Shown here piece by piece: positions 22,979 through 34,573 of a DNA stretch of 64,000 bases. The notes under the pieces were generated by a model. The model made no database searches. It was given only the letters and a program-made list of their open reading frames with translations, and had not been told where the DNA came from. The position numbers were made by a program, and so were the translations under genes. Source of the DNA: Acanthochlamys bracteata (taxonomy: Eukaryota; Streptophyta; Magnoliopsida; Pandanales; Velloziaceae); assembly GCA_019914995.1 (NCBI GenBank), contig CM034140.1, positions 5,704,001 to 5,768,000 on the forward strand. The letters run 5' to 3'. How positions within the stretch are numbered: position 1 is the stretch's first letter; each line of letters begins with the position of its first letter.

Positions 22979-24531
22979 GATATATGAAAATGCATGCACT
23001 ATGTACTTTTTAAGAGTACTTGTTCAATATGTATGTTACAAATATGCAATTGATATGTATAATATCACTACTATAAATATGTTCATTACTACTAAATAAT
23101 TCAGTATGTATTGACAAGGTCGGTAAACACGCTTAACGACTAAATTTAGACCAGTTAGTATTTAGTCGTTATAATTAGTCGCTAAACTATTTAATGACTA
23201 TATTTAATGTTTAAGCAGTATGCAATATGTTTAGCTATAGAAATCAATATTAGTTAATATATGAAATGTGAAAATAGAGATTGTCGTGATGAAATGTTGG
23301 AGAGTAAGTTATGAAAGTATTGAATCGTGGATTTCGAAATGTAAGAAAGAAAATTTGATGTTCTCTTATATCGTTGGAAGTGAATAAAAAGCATGATAAT
23401 CATTTTTTAAAAATATAAAAGTGATTTCAGTTTAAGAAATTTCAAAATTATTTTACTTCGATTAGTTATCTTTACTTGTTATGTAATTCACTTCAGAGAG
23501 CCCGAAACTAGTTTTCATATAAGTAAACAACATAACTCAGTCTGATCAATTATGAAAACTCACTTCCTTCTAAATTCTTCGCAAGTGTATAAACCTTTTA
23601 TGTATAAGATGCATAAATTTAGACAATTCTATTGTGCAATGTGTATATTTTGATGCATACTTAGCACTCAAATTTCAGCTATATATTTGGGTGAATGTTT
23701 CATCACTTTATCAATATTTTATTTTTTAAATATTTTTTGTAAGTATTTTAGAAATGTTTTAAAAATTTAGAAACCATAATCGAAATGTACGTTTTAAAAT
23801 TATTATATATGTACAATTTTTAGAAACTTAGAGAAATAAGCTTATTTTCAGAAAATTAAAAAAAACACATTATCTCTAAATCTTTATTTCTTACATAATC
23901 GCGAATAGACAGACTTATTAAGTTTACTAGCATCATAAGCACAAGCATTGCTTTGAGAACATTATTACTGAAGTATAATTACTTTTTGTCATTCCTAAAA
24001 AATGGGTATTCGATAAACTTCTCACTCGTACGCATTTTTAAAAAATTGCACTCTTACATTGTTTCTTAAATGAGCACTCCAACAATTAGAAAGCATTCAA
24101 CAAATAGTTATTTTTTAAAAAAAAATTCTTAAAGTATTCTTCCAGACTCTAATTTAAAAAATAAAAATTTCAATAGAACATGTTATTTGGATGTATTTTT
24201 GTTCTCTATCGACCCTTATAAACTTCATAACTTTTGGATACATTTCTACAAGTTATACTATTAAGCTATTGTAGCCAAGTTTCAGTTCATAATAAAAATG
24301 AAGCTATTCTTTACAAGTAACTATATACATAAACTAATTAATGCTCTTATAATTTTCCGCAACAAGCTATAAGGATGGTATGGTCACGGCATGGCTGGGA
24401 AATTTCTACCAGCATCATATATGATACAGCTTCCTGCAAGAGCAATGCATGTCTCTATACAAGCTTTACTCAATACAAATTTGACAAGTATACAGATATA
24501 AGAGACGAAAGCAGCAGACTAATAATTCTGC
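22979..24531. other. Intergenic DNA with possible MITE relics
   Basis: AT-rich sequence downstream of the DUF3007 gene. A self-complementary cluster around 23130-23200 (TTAGTCGTTATAATTAGTCGCTAAA) looks transposon-derived. A stretch at about 23690-23875 resembles the recurrent AT-rich MITE family. No gene was recognised. Confidence 0.4.
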
Positions 24532-27500
24532 TCAGACTTGATCGATGTTAGCTATTCGTCTCTTCTCTTCTTCCACCTGCTCCAGTAGTGCTTCTAGTTC
24601 AGATTCAGTAAGCGTCTCTAGCCGTTTCTATAGACGGAAGAACTAGAAACATTTAAGTGCAAATCACTATAGACAGAAGAACTAGAAACATTTAAGTGGA
24701 ACTAATCATTGAGTGCAAGCTTTCAGTATCTTAAATAATACAAAAATTCCCTTGTCTCTAATTCTTATAGTATAAAGTTGTTTCTAAAATGTTAGTGCCA
24801 CTGTTTTTCTAAACCAATTCCAAAATATATAAGTGAACTTAGCAAGGCAAAGGCATAGCTTCAGCAGAGTAAATACAATAGCTTATTTTGAGGATTAAAT
24901 TGGATGCCTAGTGTTGCTCATGCAGAACATGCCTAAATCACCAATCACTTCTAAGGTGCTGTTATACAAGTAAATGTTAATTTAACTTGGACAGTGCAAG
25001 CAACTTCACCTGTAGTTAGCGTCATGGCTATTTTTACTTTTCTCCAATCCTCATTACCTCAGTAAGATACTTTTTACTTAGATAAAATACCTTATATATA
25101 ATATACGTCTAGAGTATGATAGAATACTTTAAACACTTAGAATATTTTGAATAAATATTTCGAATAACTCTAGAATAGTGTAGGAATGCTCTAGAATAGT
25201 TCATAAATTTTGGAAAGTGGAGATTTTTGTATGGAATTAAGAACTTTTTTAATCAAGTGTTCTCCACCCGTGCGATCAAAATACTCTACCGTCCATTGAG
25301 CATGTAGAGTAGGTGCCTTCATTTGTAACCATCAAACAAAAGGCTTTATAAATAAGTAAGAGTTGTTATAAAGTTTTGAATCTCTTCCAAACTCTCTTAA
25401 AGTGTCCTCCTTATTTTTCTTTCTCTCTCAAATCCATACAAGCTTTTAGCTATCTATAATAGCTTTTTTGAATAAAAAGCTGACTTAGCCACAATAGGTA
25501 TGACTAAGTACCGCACGAACCAAAATAAAAATCTAAACCCGTGACAAGTGGTATCAAAGCCAAAGTTCTGACAAACGAAAATGTAAGCGAAAGCGACGTT
25601 ACCATCTACGAGGAAAGAAAGAGTGAAACAAAGGCTCCCAAAAGCAGTAGGCAATGCAAAGAAAAGTTTAGAAACTTAATGACATATGTGAAAGTAAGGC
25701 TCGCGATGGTGGAGCTTGAAATGGCAGATAGGGTGGACCAATTTGAAGAGTTGGGCTAAAGCATTGAAAAATTAGAGAAAGGATAAGAAGAGATTTGTGA
25801 AGAATGCAAGACGCCTTGAACATGGTAGTTGAATAAATCTCTCACCAGGTAATCCATTAAAGACTCTTTGGTTATATGGATGTTCTTAGGAGGGAAGTCG
25901 TGACCATTAAAAAAGAGATCGCAAGATTGACCAATAAATTAAAAGATGTCCGAAGGCACTGAACCCTTCGTAAAATGACGATCATAAACAGAAAAATTGC
26001 CGACATACTCTCAACTTCTGCTCATTCGAATGTAAATGTTTAAAAATCGAAAGCGTATAAAAATTGACAACTTCCGTGGAACTTGAAACAACTTTTTAGA
26101 AGTAAGGCGGAGACCATGCCTCTATTTACCTTAAAGATACAATAATAGTAAGGCGGAGAAGAAGACATGACGAGATCGAGAGGGAGAGAGACCTGCACCG
26201 TCCACTTTGGACGAGTTTAAAAGAAAACTCAAACAATTCTATCTAGTGAATGCTGAGAACAAGGTAAGGGCAAAATTTCGGCGTTTGACATGTAGAGGCA
26301 GCATAAGAGACTATTTGAAAAAAAATTCAAAGTTAATTTTAGATATCCGTAATTTTTCAGAAAGTGAGGTTCTGTTTGCTTTCATAGACTGACTACAAGG
26401 CTAGACATCCCACGTAGGGGATCTTAATATTCCAACTCTGTCATTACTATAGTATATAAAATTTCAACGGTCCAAAAAGAATAAACCTTATAGAAACTAC
26501 GAGGATAACAGTGGGAGATGACACCCAATCCAATGAGGTACTATTCGACATGGTAAAATCTAAAGGAGGCTCCAATAACGGCCAAGAAAACAATGGTAGT
26601 AATTGAGGAAATGATAAGCCATCATTAAATATTTCCCTTGTGACGGATCACATATGGCAATGGAGTGACCAAAACGGAACAAGTTTTCTGCCTTATTGAA
26701 GACAATGGATGAGCCACAAGAACAATCTAAAGTGGTAAGAATGGGCTTTTTCCAACTCCATTCCGTCAAGGCCAATAAAGATTTTGCCACGACGTGAGGT
26801 GAAACATCGACCATGCGTGATGGCAAAAATTAATAGGCAAAAGTACACGCACTGGTGGATATAAAGGCTATCCCCAACTTCCCAAAGAAAAAGGTAACTA
26901 AGATATTTGACATCAACGACGAGACAAGGATGGCTTAAAGGAGCCAACTTCGAACCTAAGTCAATTTTAAAAGTTGCTCGTGGAGTGAAGGCTTAAATAT
27001 GTAAGTGGTCTGGCCTTGTGGACTTTTCTATTGTAAATATGAAGATTATATGATAGTCATTGGGATGAAATTTATGAATCGTGTGCAAGCCGTGCCTATC
27101 CCCTTTGCTAAGTTCATATGAATTTTAGATAAAGATAATATATGCACGGTACCTTTGTCGCGTGAAAAGAATGTCCAAATTAGGACTATTTCGGTCATGC
27201 AACTATGAAAAAAGCATACCCATCAAAACAAGCTGCTAAAGTAGATCTAGTAGGTTAAGCCGAAGAAGTCGTCACCAAAAAGGAGGAACGAGGCGTTCCG
27301 CAATAGCTCCACACACAAGGGATGAGAGCATCGCAAAATAGGTGGGAAAGAATATCACGGTATGGCTATTTTGATTTTTATCCTCATCCTTATTATCTTA
27401 GTAAAATATTTTTATTTGGGTAAAATACCTTATATATAAGATATGTTTACAATATAGTAGAATACTTTAGACATTTAGGATATTTGGAATAAATCTAGAG

Positions 27501-30500
27501 TAGTATAGGAATGCCTTAAAATAGTATAGATATTTTGGGAGATGAAGATTTTTTGAATTGGATGCTATGTAAAAACTTTCTTGATCAAATGGTCTCCACT
27601 GTCCGATCAAAGTAATCTCTACCATTCATTGAGGAGGTGGAGTGGGTACAAATAGAAGAACAATATTCTCATTTGCAACCATCAAGCAAAAGACTCTTTT
27701 GTAAACAACCAAGACTTGTAATAAAGCTTGAGTCTCTTCCAAGATCTCTTTAAGTGTTCTCTTTACTTCCCTTTCTCCCTCAAGTTCATACAAGCCTTTG
27801 TAGCTATCTTTGATAGCTTTAGATAAAAGACTGACTTAGCCACAAAATGTGTGGCTAAGTGCCGCACAGACTAAGGAAAAAGTTTAAACCGGTGATATTA
27901 GTGACTGGTGTAGGATGTTACATAACTTTATTTTTATAAACAAAAGCAAGAAAGACTTTTTTTAAAGAGTGGAGAAAACCGTACTGGATAAGTATCAAAC
28001 AGTGAAATTTATAAAAAAAGTAATGTCACGCTCCATTTACAGCCTTCACTCACACCAAGTTAAAAACTTCCTCTTTTTGCAGTTAGAGAACAAAAGATAT
28101 CTTTACTCATCTAGAAATTTGTAAGTAGAACAGTTCTGCAATTTGGCGCTGCCATTTTGGAGATACTAGTTTCATTTAATTATGTAAAGCATGAAGAGCA
28201 AGTATCTTTTTTGTGAGAAGATTGAACATGTAAGATCCATGTGAACAGACAGACATGCTTGTCTAAGACTCTAGGCTTTCTACGACAACTGTCTTTCAGA
28301 CATAATCTGCAGATTAGGTTTCTGAGGATAGTGTTGGAAAAAAAAAATTAACATACTCTATGTGGAAGCTCCTTGCTGCCTCCTTCAAGGAGCGATGTTG
28401 AGTTGTTGATGAGAAAGGAACTAATACGCACATTATTTCCAGATATAGCATATAAATTCTTCTTGTGTTACAACATTCTAACTTAATACTCTGGAATTAA
28501 TATATAGACATACTAAAGTATTGACAACTTTATCGTGAAAGGTAAGTCAATTTACGAAAACTTTATTGAGTAGTTGCAATCCTGACCTGCATGACTTTGC
28601 TCTCATAGTCTCTTAGTTGTTGAGCATACGTCATATCCTTGTTGGATACTCTGAAGATGTATGAGGCTATCCATCCAACAGTAAGCCCCAATACCATCAC
28701 CAACTGAACAACATTACCCGCTTGCAGAGAATCTACTCCAAAAAACTGCGAGAATGACAAGAAAATGTGTTACTGCTGAAGCAACTCTGGCAGAGATTAG
28801 AACCACAAAGTTCATTGATTTCAACCTTCCTTCTTCCTTGCTATTATAAAGAACAGTATCTACACATAGATGCATCTACTCTAAGCATGTGAAACAAGAG
28901 ATTACATGCAAAAACCAACAGCCTCACCTCCAATCCACTTTTCAGACCGACTCCTAAACCGGTAACTCCAAGGCCAATAAGCAGCACATCTTTCCTTGTA
29001 TATCCAAAAGGAATCTGTTAGACATGAACATAGTTAAACATTAAAGCTTCTCCTGTCAAATTTCATAAAAGTACAGCAGCTCTAGAGTATACAGACTCTC
29101 TCCCCCCTTTCCTAGAGCTATTGCATCTTTTTAAAGATGCAAATCATCATCTACTCAAAATTGTAACTCTCACACCTTTCCCTGAGCTATCAAATCCCTT
29201 TGACGATGAAAATCATCATCATACTCAAATTGTAAAACTATTAGACAAACGGTTCTCTTTGTGTGAAATTAGAAGAAGCAATCGGCCTTGATATTTCAGG
29301 ACTTTCTTATCTGGTGGATGTATTCCCAGGATATCCAATTTGATATGCAGCAGAAGGAATCATATTAACTATATTACTGCCAAAAGAATTGAATTGCATT
29401 GATGCAACTCAGTTACAGAAAAATTTCAAGAGACTTCTATATTGAATTGGAAAAGGCGTTATATGATGGAAACAGGTTAACTAATCAAGACGTTGTGCTT
29501 ACTATGACATTAATGAATCATGTTTTTAGATAAATCTCATCGATTTCGTAAGTCAACCTATGAATTTTTGCCTATACTAAACCATGCTATATGGTGAAGT
29601 TTTTAGAGATGTCATTCAAATGTTTGAAGTTAGTTATGGAAACAGTTTCCAATTCGACAACATGATATGAGTAACTTGATAGATCCACATATAATTAGAT
29701 TAGTATTACAGAATGAGGGTTAAATAAAGTTGAAAACAAATGAAATTTTGCTACATAAACAGTTCCAAAGCCTACTTCACAGTTTATGAAAGTGATACAG
29801 CGCAACAAGTTACTCGGCTCCTACTATGCGGTACTTGAAAGGATTGCAAAGGAAGTTCCAGGAGACAATTACATGAAACCATCTGAAGAAAAATAGTGAG
29901 AACACAAACCAAAACCACAGTAAGAGGTATTCTTCAATAAACTCCGAGTAAATTATAGTTTCATGTTGCAAGTGAAATACCTTGTCTTTAACTGACTGAA
30001 CTTTTGTACTAGTCTCCGACGAGGATGAGCTAGCGCATGTGGAAACCTTTGCAGGTTTGTTTTTTATACTCGAGTTATGATGTAGTGCTCTTGACAACAG
30101 AGAAGTGCGGCAAGAACCTCGATAAATTATTGTTCCTGCAAAAAGGAATCACAGTAAACCATAACATAATGTGAAAAATTATGCCCATTACAATTTTGGT
30201 AATTCTCAAGCAATTAATGAATTTACCTATCAAAGAAAAAGGGAAAAAAAACTTCTCATACGCATAATTTAAATGGATGAACAACAATCCCAAAGAACAA
30301 AACTTTTCATACACCCACTTTCTGAAAAATAGCTAGAACGTCTTGAAAGAAACTCTCCTAACAATTTCCTCTTTCAAGTTCATATAAAGATAAGCCATTT
30401 GAAAGTAGAAAGAATACCTATAAAAAATAAGATACAAAGAAAAACAACAAGATAACATGCAAATGGAGTTCCCTCCAATATTAATAACAACCGAGTAAGA

Positions 30501-30840
30501 AATAATTAGTATGACAAAGTTTGGTAGAGTTAAAGGCCTCATTTGGGATTCCTGAAGAAGAAGTGCTTCTGTAAATAACAAAAACTTTTGGAGAGTTGTT
30601 TTTTTTAACGAACTTGCCATTTTTCTGATTTAAAAGAAATATACATATAATGATTCTGTACGATTTACTTATAGCTTCTAAACTTTAAAAAAATCTAAAA
30701 AATATTATAAAAGAATTTTGAGGATTGAAGAGTGTAGCAAAAGAGTTACCTGGAACAACAGGGCGGAAACCAAGAGCTGGCAGCTGAGAAAGAGCTGAAC
30801 TCCGATGAGAAGAAACGGTCCGACAAATTTCTAAGGCCAT
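24532..30840 (-). CDS. Chloroplast DUF3007-family membrane protein (five exons)
   Basis: Exons are 30750-30840, 29981-30135, 28928-29014, 28587-28745 and 24532-24627. All introns are GT-AG and the phases match, giving 195 aa. Residues 1-82 are rich in Ser, Arg and Thr and lack acidic residues early, consistent with a plastid transit peptide. GYTRKDVLLIGLGVTGLG (86-103) contains the first membrane segment. VVQLVMVLGLTVGWIASYIF (123-142) is the second, followed by the family's MTYAQQLRDYESKVM. The last exon adds KRLETLTESELEALLEQ and an acidic/basic helix. Cyanobacterial DUF3007 proteins have the same layout, including a KRLEEL.xxEL.. tail. The molecular role is unknown to me; a plastid membrane location is inferred. 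The last intron (24628-28586) holds LTR element B. If exon 5 were skipped, reading would run 7 codons past exon 4 to a stop at 28563. Confidence 0.85.
24627..24698 (-). promoter_or_regulatory. Tandemly duplicated 3' splice site before DUF3007 exon 5
   Basis: The plus-strand segment CTATAGACRGAAGAACTAG plus aaacatttaagtg occurs twice, 39 bases apart (about 24627-24659 and 24666-24698). On the minus strand each copy ends GTCTATAG, giving two candidate acceptors. The proximal one (exon start 24627) gives the conserved reading. The distal one would begin with TGA in frame and truncate the protein. Confidence 0.7.
25011..25546 (+). repeat. 5' LTR of copy B
   Basis: Ends CCCGTGACA directly before the primer site and starts TGTAGTTAGCG, where other copies have TGTCACGG. 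It aligns along its length with 27353-27898, sharing phrases such as AAAATACCTTATATATAA and CCATCAARCAAAAG. Confidence 0.75.
27353..27898 (+). repeat. 3' LTR of copy B
   Basis: Starts TATCACGGTATGGC and ends CCGGTGATA, mutated forms of TGTCACGG and CCGTGACA. It aligns with 25011-25546. Confidence 0.75.
27899..28586. other. Remainder of the DUF3007 last intron
   Basis: Sequence between the LTR element and the exon 4 donor (CATGCAG|GTCAGG, minus strand). No other coding segment or repeat was recognised. Confidence 0.5.
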
Positions 30841-31334
30841 TCTTCGAACAATTCGCAGACGAAAGCGAAAGAATAGAGAGACTGCTTGAGATTTTCTTCC
30901 CCACTCTTTCTAAAGTTGAAGAGAATTAAAACTCAACTCTTGTTCTATTGTGGTGCATGTTAGTTCAACTTGGAGCACAGTAAACCCCACAACCTCTCTC
31001 TACCTTGGTTTGAGTCAGACGAGGAACTCTTTCATTTATTAGACATTTTTTGTGTTTTAATATCACCAAAATTTTATTTCTGCTTCTTTGAGTTTGAATT
31101 ACTTTATATTTTTTAATTTTCATTCCGAGCAATTTGTATTTTCACCAAATTTTACATCCACTAAAATTTTACTTTGACTACAATTCATATATTTTAATTA
31201 ACACTTTAAATTTATTTTTATCAAATTTTAGTTTAAAAATAATTCTTGTCTTTTACTTTCACTCAATTAAATGCTCGCCGCAAAAGTTTTGAAGTTCATA
31301 CTTACTGCAACTTGGATGGCATACAATGTGTGGG

Positions 31335-31565
31335 TAAACAAATTCTATGTTTGCGATAGTTTTTTTTTCAAATGTTTTATTTTACATTTTTTAATAAAAT
31401 TTTTAAAATATTTTATAAAATTAAAAAAAAAAGTAATAGTACAAAAAAATTTTACATCAAAAAATTTTTTTATTAATTATTTTTATTATTTTTTAAAATA
31501 AAAAATAAAAATTATATTTTAAAAATTTCTAAAATTTTTTTTTTCAATAAACACTTTCAAACATC
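31335..31565. mobile_element. AT-rich MITE copy
   Basis: From about GTGTGGGTAAACAAATTC to AACACTTTCAAACATC, with the family's AT-rich centre. It lies in the DUF3007 upstream region and starts a run of four or five neighbouring copies. Confidence 0.5.
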
Positions 31566-31854
31566 AACAAAGTATCCACCTTCTAGCTAGGCAACGTAAA
31601 AGGTTGCACATAAGCAATTGTCACTACAATTTTCAAAACAAATTCACAGTGCAGGTAATTATTAGTCGAAGGCAAAAGGTGTCCGACCATAGGCACCATT
31701 ACACTTCCAAACAACTCCGAAACAAAAATAGAGAAACAACTGTACTGATGAAATGCTCAAACAATAAAAAGGCACTATCGCTTAACTTATAGCAATAGAA
31801 TTCATGGTTACAAACTCACTATCCTCAAGATATTAAGATAACTTACGGCAATTC

Positions 31855-32072
31855 CCGTTTGGCTTAACATTTTCCTAACGATATTTTTTAATTTTTAATT
31901 TTATAATATATTTTTTATAATATTTAAAAAATTTATTTAAAAATTTAAAAAATATAAAAAATTTTACATAATAAAATTTTTTTATTATATATTTTTATTA
32001 TTTTTTTAAAAATAAAAATATTTTTTATTTTAGAATAATTTTATTTTATAAATACTTTCTAACGCTCAATAG
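31855..32072. mobile_element. AT-rich MITE copy
   Basis: From about CCCGTTTGGCTTAAC to AATACTTTCTAACGCTC. The inner order TTTTATAATATATTTTTTAT, AAATTTATTTAAAAATTT, AAATTTTACATAATAAAAT is typical of the family. Confidence 0.55.
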
Positions 32073-32367
32073 AACTAAAGAAAACAATAATCCCTAACAA
32101 ATTTAAATAGCTCGTCTACGACATACATAGCAAGGGAAAATTTAAAAAAAAAAGAAGCACAAAATACCAGAATTTTAAACACGGAGGAACTAAATAAGTT
32201 CTATTGAATAAGAAAAGCATCAGGATTGAAGAACAATTTCAAACAGTAGGAAAACATGGAAGTTCTTTTATTCAAAGGGGCAATTAGTTAGGGGAGTCAT
32301 TCTCTTCCTTTGCTCTTGGCTCAATCTCTCATTATCTCTTAATATTTTAAGGGATGGATGAGTAACA

Positions 32368-32580
32368 CTTGTTTGGAGGTAACTTTTCCAAACTCCAAAG
32401 CCCTTTCTCGGCTTATAAAAATAAAATTTTATTTAGAAATTTAAAAATACAAATAAAAAGTATATTATAATTTTCTAATATAATTTTTATTATTTTTTAA
32501 AATAATAAACTAAATTTATCTTTTTAAAAAATCAATAATTATTTTTTAAACTGTTTTATTTTAAACATTTTCATACATTC
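32368..32580. mobile_element. AT-rich MITE copy
   Basis: From about CTTGTTTGGAGGTAAC to AAACATTTTCATACATTCC. It shares the inner AT-rich phrases in the family order. Ends are approximate. Confidence 0.45.
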
Positions 32581-32692
32581 CGAAGAATTTAAAGATGAAG
32601 ACTGACATTGTAGTCTAAAACTTGGCTGTAACTGAACTAATTCTGTATTTTGTATTTTTCGGAGTTTATCGTAAGTAGTTCGACATGATGGT

Positions 32693-32915
32693 AGATGTTT
32701 GGAAAAGTTTATAATATATATATTTTTTATTTTATATTTTCTAGATAAAAATTTTAAAATATTTTATAATTTTTTAATTTAAAAAATATAAAAAATTTTA
32801 CGTTCTAAAATTTTATTATTAATTATTTTTATATTTTTAGTTAAAAAAACTCATTTTAAAAAATTTTAAAATACTTTTAAAATTTTTTTTTTAATAGGCA
32901 CTCTTAAACATCCTT
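32693..32915. mobile_element. AT-rich MITE copy
   Basis: From about ATGTTTGGAAAAGTTT to AGGCACTCTTAAACATCC, an imperfect inverted repeat at the ends with the shared AT-rich inside. Confidence 0.5.
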
Positions 32916-32935
32916 TAAACAACTAAACCAAGGAC

Positions 32936-33112
32936 GTGTTTGCTATACGATAAACTCACTTTTTCAAAAGTAAATTTTAAAAATAAAATTAAAAATTAAA
33001 AATATTCAATAAAAAATAAAAATTTATAATTATTTTATATTATAAATAATTTTTAAAATTAAATTTTTAAAAATAAACTTTTAAAAGAAATAATTTATTT
33101 TAATTTTGTAAT
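32936..33112. mobile_element. Left half of a MITE split by the Mutator-like element
   Basis: Starts GTGTTTGCTATACGATAAAC and continues AT-rich up to the 9 bp target duplication ttttgtaat (33104-33112). The other half resumes at 38868. The two outer ends are inverted copies of each other, so they belong to one older element. Confidence 0.6.
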
Positions 33113-33916
33113 GGGAGGGGATGCGCGCACACCCCCTCCCCGTGCACCCCAAGCGCACACCAGCGTGTGGACCGTTGGATCTTAATCCACGCGCGAGCGC
33201 TGATACGCGTACCGGTTTCTTTTTACGAGAGGGTAGTGTTGTCATTTCATCTTCCTTTTTCTCTTATCACGCGTCGTCTCCTTCTCCATTCTCTTATCGT
33301 TTTCTTTCTCTCGTCTTCGCTGCGTTCGCTCACTGCTCCCCCGCGCGGATTTCTCTCAGCCGCGCCGATTTCTTCCCCATGAGCAGGTTCGTTTCTTCGT
33401 CATCTTTCTCCTCTTTCAATCCCTAAAAAAATTTCACAACATCTGCTTCGATTCATGATTTCGTTCCCTCGGCCGGCGCGTTGGATTGCCGACCGACGAT
33501 CGAAATTAGGGTAGGCATATCCTTATTTTTGCTTCTCCTCCTTCTTATATACTGTCTAGATCCTTCAATGTTTGCATTGGCCACCGTTAGTTCTAATTCG
33601 TTCGTCGCGCGGTCGAGCTTTCGAACGCCGTCCGATCACCGAAATTAGGACTAACAAAACGTTAATTTCTACTCACCTCATTATTCTATGACTTCTAACG
33701 CGTTCAATTTTTTGATTCGCAGCTGTTCGTTGGCCGTCGTTCGTCGCTGCCAGAGCCAGTATATAGCCGGCAGAAAATCGAATTGCATGCATAATTTTCG
33801 ACAGGTTTTTGTTGCAGCATTGTCATTTTTAACGTTCTAATAGTTTTAAAATTTTTAACAATTTTTTTTTCGAGCTTGTTGCTGGAGCTGGAGATGATGC
33901 TCGTTGTGCAGGTATG
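33113..33916. repeat. Left terminal inverted repeat of the Mutator-like element
   Basis: Matches 38033-38858 in inverted orientation, from the GGGA terminus to CTGTGCAGGTATG at the inner limit. GC-rich with many CG dinucleotides. Open frames here (for example 33121-33426) are repeat sequence, not genes. Confidence 0.85.
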
Positions 33917-34573
33917 CTATGCTGTGAAGAGACGGTGATTGCCATTTTTAATTTTTAGTTTGAGTATTATTTTTATTTTGGGTGCAGTAGGTGATTGCAA
34001 TAAGAAGAGACGGTGAAGCTTGCTCTATGACGTTCGATGTGCTCTCTTCTTCGTTCAGAATTTGTTGATTTTTTTATTTTTTTGTGTCAATGAATGCCGA
34101 CAGTGAGGAATGTAATAACATGTTGTGATTGTAATATTGTCACAATGAATGTAATAAGATATTGTGAAACTTATGTATGTAATTTTCAGATTTTGAATGA
34201 ATTCTTGTTGCCAATATATTTTTGTTATGTTGTGAAATATTTGTTCTTAATGTTAGGAATAAATGTTAAGAACACGTTGAGTTAGTTTTCCTCTGTGAAT
34301 GCTCTGTGAACACATTGAAATATTGTGAATGTTTTGTTAACAGATTGTGATTGCTCAGTGAACACAAAGCAAACAGAAGTAATTTTAATGCACTTAGCGA
34401 GGGCAATTTTGTCATTTTGACTGTTAAGTGTTTTTCTGATTTCGCGTGAGAGGTAGTGAGCGGGCGGGAGTTCTGCGTATTCTTCTCTGTCAGCATGTTT
34501 TTTCTCTATTCTTTGTTTTCTATTTTCAAAAAATTAATTCATCTACTCTTCTTCTTGAGACATAAAATTCGTC

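Larger units (their letters stand above)
25011..27898 (+). mobile_element. Gag-only LTR element, copy B (within the DUF3007 last intron)
   Basis: Two LTRs of about 540 bp (25011-25546 and 27353-27898) flank only 1.8 kb. A Met-tRNA primer site, TGGTATCAAAGCC, lies at 25549-25561, two bases after the LTR end CCGTGACA. The purine tract AGGTGGGAAAGAA precedes the 3' LTR. Inside, in order and with stops, are a gag N-terminus (SESDVTIYEERKSETKAPKS near 25565-25625) and a gag core (26207-26392, with DEFKRKLKQFY and GSIRDYLKK). Then comes an aspartic-protease domain (about 26860-27200) containing DFSIVNMDD and GMEFMNRVQAVPIPFAK in broken frames. No RT, RNase H or integrase sequence fits in the remaining 150 bases. 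It is antisense to the host gene. No clean target duplication was found. Confidence 0.8.

Noticed and set aside
28563-28586. Stop after RIATTQ as the true end of the DUF3007 protein
   Set aside because: A GT donor at 28586 follows CATGCAG, and exon 5 at 24532-24627 supplies the conserved tail in phase. The stop could still be used if intron 4 is retained.
33121-33426. Open frame of 101 codons at the left of the Mutator-like element
   Set aside because: It lies wholly in the terminal inverted repeat, and the mirror frame occurs in the right repeat (38602-38850). It reflects GC-rich repeat sequence, not a gene.
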